From Bacteriovorax sp. (GTDB lineage Bacteria; Bdellovibrionota; Bacteriovoracia; Bacteriovoracales; Bacteriovoracaceae), in contig JAURXW010000203.1 in assembly GCA_030654205.1 (NCBI GenBank), positions 1 through 7,231 on the forward strand: 7,231 nucleotides of DNA, in the 5' to 3' direction. Below, one piece after another: positions 5,066-7,231 of this stretch (its first letter is position 1; the number at the start of each line of letters is the position of its first letter). The notes under the pieces were generated by a model. The model made no database searches. It was not told where the DNA came from and was given only the letters and a program-made list of their open reading frames with translations. The position numbers and the translations under genes are program-made.

Positions 5066-5914
5066 ATGAAGATTTTTAAGCAAAATTTATTAAGTATTTT
5101 ATTCGTTGCCAGCTGTTTGCGGCCAAGCATACTCATGGCCCAAACGGATCCAATCCTCGTGGCCCAACAGGCAGATTGCGCAAAAATTACTTCCTCGGAA
5201 TGGTCGAGCAAACTCAATCGCTGTGTCACAAAAGTTCAGGCCGTTGAAACGCGAAATGAGGCCACTGCCTGCAATGCAATCGTAGACTTAACAGCAAGAG
5301 CAGATTGCCATAAGGCACTTGCGGAAAAAAAATCTGGGCTCTCAGCCGATCCAAATAATTTGAATCAAGGCAATATTGGAAAATCGGCAATCATGAATGG
5401 AATTGGTTCAGCTTATGCCATTCTTGGATTAATTAATGGAACCGCTTTAACAAAAAATCCTAGTACTTGTACTTCAAAAACAATTTTTAAAATAACGGCC
5501 GTCGCAGGAACAGCAACAGATCTCTGGCTTAAGGCACGTGCTAAAAAAAAGGTGGATGAATTAAGTAACAAATACAAACTTGAAACTGCTGAAGGTGCTA
5601 TGGATGCTCAAACCAAGGCCCTACTTTATTTGAAGGAAGAACAAGCGACAGTTGCTGAAATTGCGGGTATGGAGAAAAAAAGAAATATGGCATTGATGCT
5701 TGGTTATGGTGCAGCTTCTGCAATGGCCATTTATGAAATGTTTGTGCCGGCGGGGTCCGCTAGTTGTTATAAAAAAGATGTGGCCGGGGCGAACAAAATA
5801 CCTATGGCCGAAGCCACAAACACTGCTCCATCAATTGGTGGAGGTACTTCGACTCTGGAGTCTCGAGCAGCTATTGATTATAACGTAACAATTTTAGCAA
5901 AAACTCCAGAATAA
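5066..5914 (+). CDS. Secreted or envelope protein with Gly/Ala-rich hydrophobic helices, family not recognised
   Basis: This 282-aa protein starts with an export signal. Residues 5-25 are hydrophobic and end in LMA before Gln26, a possible signal peptidase I site. VASC at 14-17 also fits a lipobox, so it might instead be a lipoprotein. Six cysteines follow (38, 53, 69, 81, 135, 234), spaced as pairs that could form disulfides in the periplasm. Hydrophobic Gly/Ala-rich segments at about 105-128, 140-155 and 208-227 look like membrane or packed helices. Residues 155-207 between the last two are charged and helical (coiled-coil-like, rich in Lys, Glu and Ala). The tail (245-282) is Ser/Thr/Gly-rich. 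An in-frame ATG at 5039 would add nine residues (MRRNCIIIN) before the signal. I preferred 5066 because it gives a normal signal peptide; neither has a well-spaced RBS (GAGAAGGAA lies about 17 nt away). Probably co-transcribed with the next gene, 43 nt downstream. Confidence 0.78.
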   Translation: MKIFKQNLLSILFVASCLRPSILMAQTDPILVAQQADCAKITSSEWSSKLNRCVTKVQAVETRNEATACNAIVDLTARADCHKALAEKKSGLSADPNNLNQGNIGKSAIMNGIGSAYAILGLINGTALTKNPSTCTSKTIFKITAVAGTATDLWLKARAKKKVDELSNKYKLETAEGAMDAQTKALLYLKEEQATVAEIAGMEKKRNMALMLGYGAASAMAIYEMFVPAGSASCYKKDVAGANKIPMAEATNTAPSIGGGTSTLESRAAIDYNVTILAKTPE

Positions 5915-5957
5915 TGATTAAAAGATTGAAAAAACGCAGTTATTAAAGAGAACTAAT

Positions 5958-7166
5958 TTGAATAAAATACTTATCTTACTTTTTTTTCTTTTCTCACATA
6001 CCAGCTTTGCAGTTGACCCCGTAACTGCAGTTGCCACAGGTACAGCTACAAAAAGTGCTACCGGAGTAGTTGCAGAAAAAACTGTTAGTAAAGGACTCCT
6101 TGGGTCTGTAGGTGAATTTTTTGATACTCCTCCTGGAATTTTAACGATGGCCGGAATGGCAACGGTTTACTCAGGAATGCTTTATAGTGCTGCTGCCGAA
6201 CAAGAAAAAGAATCAATCGCCAATCAAGCGAAGTTAGATAAAATTATTGCTTCATTTAAAGATTCGTATGTTTATACTTGCCCTGCTGGAAGAGACAAAT
6301 TAACTGATCCAAAATGTTATTGTTACAATCAAGATGGAAAACAAAATCCAGATCGTACAAAATCTCAAACATGCATTGATCTGTGGGCCAAGGACAATTA
6401 CAAAATTACCGCGAGTGCTGGAGACTATGCAAGTATTACTCAAGCTGCTGATCCAGTTGGTTGTATAAATATTAATGGTCAGTTTGATGTAAAATGCACA
6501 TGTACTAAATTCGTCGATGCTAAAGGAGGTAATGCTTGTATGAAAAGTACAACTATCAATCTTCCTAGTAGTATTGGACCTAGTTTTGCGCAATCGAGTG
6601 GTCTAACAGATATTATGAAATTGGGTGCCAATATTGGAAGTGGAAATCCGGGTTTTGATTTAATGACCACAGGACAACTTAATAAAAATGCAATTACCGC
6701 CAAGGCCTTCAAAGATAAAATTTTATCAACCTATGCTCCAAATGGTGATCCAAGAATTCAAGATATCAATGCCAAAAATGTTGGATTATTGGCCAAGGGA
6801 ATTTTTGGACAAAATGCCATTAACAATGCAGTTGCCGCAGCAAAGTCTCCCCTTTCTTCTGCCAGTTCAGGATCAACAAATCCCAAAACAAATGCAGCTC
6901 TCCAACAGGCCGCTACTAAAGCTGGTTTTGATTTTTCGGGCAATGGTCATGGACTGCAAAATAAGCGAGCTGAGGCAAAAGAAAATGTTTTTAGCTTTGT
7001 TGGTGATCAGACAAACACAACTAACCAAGTTCAAAATTTTCCAGAAACAGAAAAAAATTATAATTATAAAAACAGTGATATTTCTAAAAAAGATGATTCT
7101 TCAATTTTTGAAATTATTTCTAATCGTTATATTCAGTCTGGATTGAAGAGGTTGTTTGAGAATTAG
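5958..7166 (+). CDS. Secreted protein with tandem Cys4 modules, family not recognised
   Basis: This 402-aa protein starts at TTG. An in-frame stop lies at 5919 and no ATG occurs before residue 64, so TTG is required to include the signal peptide (MNKILILLFFLFSHTSFA, cleavage after Ala18). AAAGAGAA at 5945-5952 may serve as RBS. A low-complexity Ala/Thr/Val/Gly segment (19-50) leads to a hydrophobic helix (59-80, GILTMAGMATVYSGM...) and a charged helix (81-102). All eight cysteines then lie in two similar modules: C108, C120, C122, C139 and C169, C180, C182, C194. Both have a KCxC core preceded by Asp (DPKCYC, DVKCTC). The following region (200-300) is Asn/Gly/Ala-rich, then a Ser/Asn/Gln-rich, probably disordered stretch (295-383). 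It ends with a hydrophobic/basic helix, SIFEIISNRYIQSGLKRLF. Likely periplasmic, surface or exported. No known family is recognised. Confidence 0.8.
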   Translation: MNKILILLFFLFSHTSFAVDPVTAVATGTATKSATGVVAEKTVSKGLLGSVGEFFDTPPGILTMAGMATVYSGMLYSAAAEQEKESIANQAKLDKIIASFKDSYVYTCPAGRDKLTDPKCYCYNQDGKQNPDRTKSQTCIDLWAKDNYKITASAGDYASITQAADPVGCININGQFDVKCTCTKFVDAKGGNACMKSTTINLPSSIGPSFAQSSGLTDIMKLGANIGSGNPGFDLMTTGQLNKNAITAKAFKDKILSTYAPNGDPRIQDINAKNVGLLAKGIFGQNAINNAVAAAKSPLSSASSGSTNPKTNAALQQAATKAGFDFSGNGHGLQNKRAEAKENVFSFVGDQTNTTNQVQNFPETEKNYNYKNSDISKKDDSSIFEIISNRYIQSGLKRLFEN

Positions 7167-7172
7167 GGGAAA

Positions 7173-7231
7173 TTGAAAATTATAATTGTTAAAAACTCAA
7201 CTCTACAGTTTATTGCAATGAAATCCACAAT
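7173..7231 (+). CDS. Possible start of a further gene, cut by the window end
   Basis: After the stop at 7164-7166, a frame opening with TTG at 7173 (MKIIIVKNSTLQFIA...) stays open to the last base, with an in-frame ATG at 7218. AGGGGA (7165-7170) lies only 2 nt before the TTG, too close for a good RBS, and 59 nt open is not significant. No terminator is seen after the previous gene, which leaves room for a continuing operon. Confidence 0.2.
   Translation, partial: MKIIIVKNSTLQFIAMKST

Noticed and set aside
6688..7146. Overlapping plus-strand frame inside the Cys-module gene
   Set aside because: It is out of frame with a gene that has a signal peptide and coherent composition. Its translation is rich in Met, Gln, Leu and Lys, as expected from a shifted reading of AT-rich DNA.
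1..7231. CRISPR arrays, tRNA or rRNA genes, insertion sequences, prophage genes
   Set aside because: No regularly spaced repeats, cloverleaf structures, transposase motifs or terminal inverted repeats are visible.

Overview
This 7.2 kb window is AT-rich (roughly mid-30s % G+C by eye), densely coded, and organised as a Gram-negative bacterial chromosome segment. Three things suggest a member of the Bdellovibrionota (Bacteriovorax/Halobacteriovorax-like predatory bacteria): the base composition, several Cys-containing secreted proteins of no recognised family, and a marked excess of the tetranucleotide GGCC. This placement is inference. There is no rRNA, tRNA, CRISPR array, insertion sequence or phage gene.

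Layout. (1) 46-3076, plus strand: a two-gene unit. The first gene is a full-length thioredoxin-fold/(alpha/alpha)6-barrel protein of the YyaL/DUF255/SPATA20 family. It overlaps by 8 nt a short and apparently degenerate CoA-transferase family III (CaiB/BaiF, AMACR-like) protein that lacks the usual catalytic Asp and the C-terminal tail. (2) 3077-3656, plus strand: a self-contained small transcription unit. It has a good sigma70-type promoter whose -10 lies in a palindrome, a roughly 160-nt leader with a 5'-end hairpin and a possible 21-codon leader ORF, and a strong Shine-Dalgarno. It encodes a 95-aa secreted protein, followed by two small 3' hairpins and a canonical intrinsic terminator. (3) 3657-4897, minus strand: an operon of a secreted permuted papain-like (YiiX/YebB, NlpC/P60-type) hydrolase and a class I SAM methyltransferase. 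They are joined by a TTGA stop/start overlap and converge on unit 2. (4) 4898-5065: a divergent regulatory gap. (5) 5066-7166, plus strand: two secreted or envelope proteins of unrecognised family, 43 nt apart. Both have signal peptides, Gly/Ala-rich hydrophobic helices and many cysteines. The second carries a tandem duplication of a C-x(10-11)-C-x-C-x(11-16)-C module and is the best candidate here for something undescribed. The last 60 nt may hold the start of a further gene.

How the genes might work together. The first pair is probably translationally coupled, but no shared pathway can be read from the sequence. The hydrolase/methyltransferase pair is also coupled. The two Cys-rich secreted proteins are likely co-transcribed and may form an envelope or exported complex. 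In a predatory bacterium such lineage-restricted exported proteins are reasonable suspects for host interaction, but nothing in the sequence proves it.
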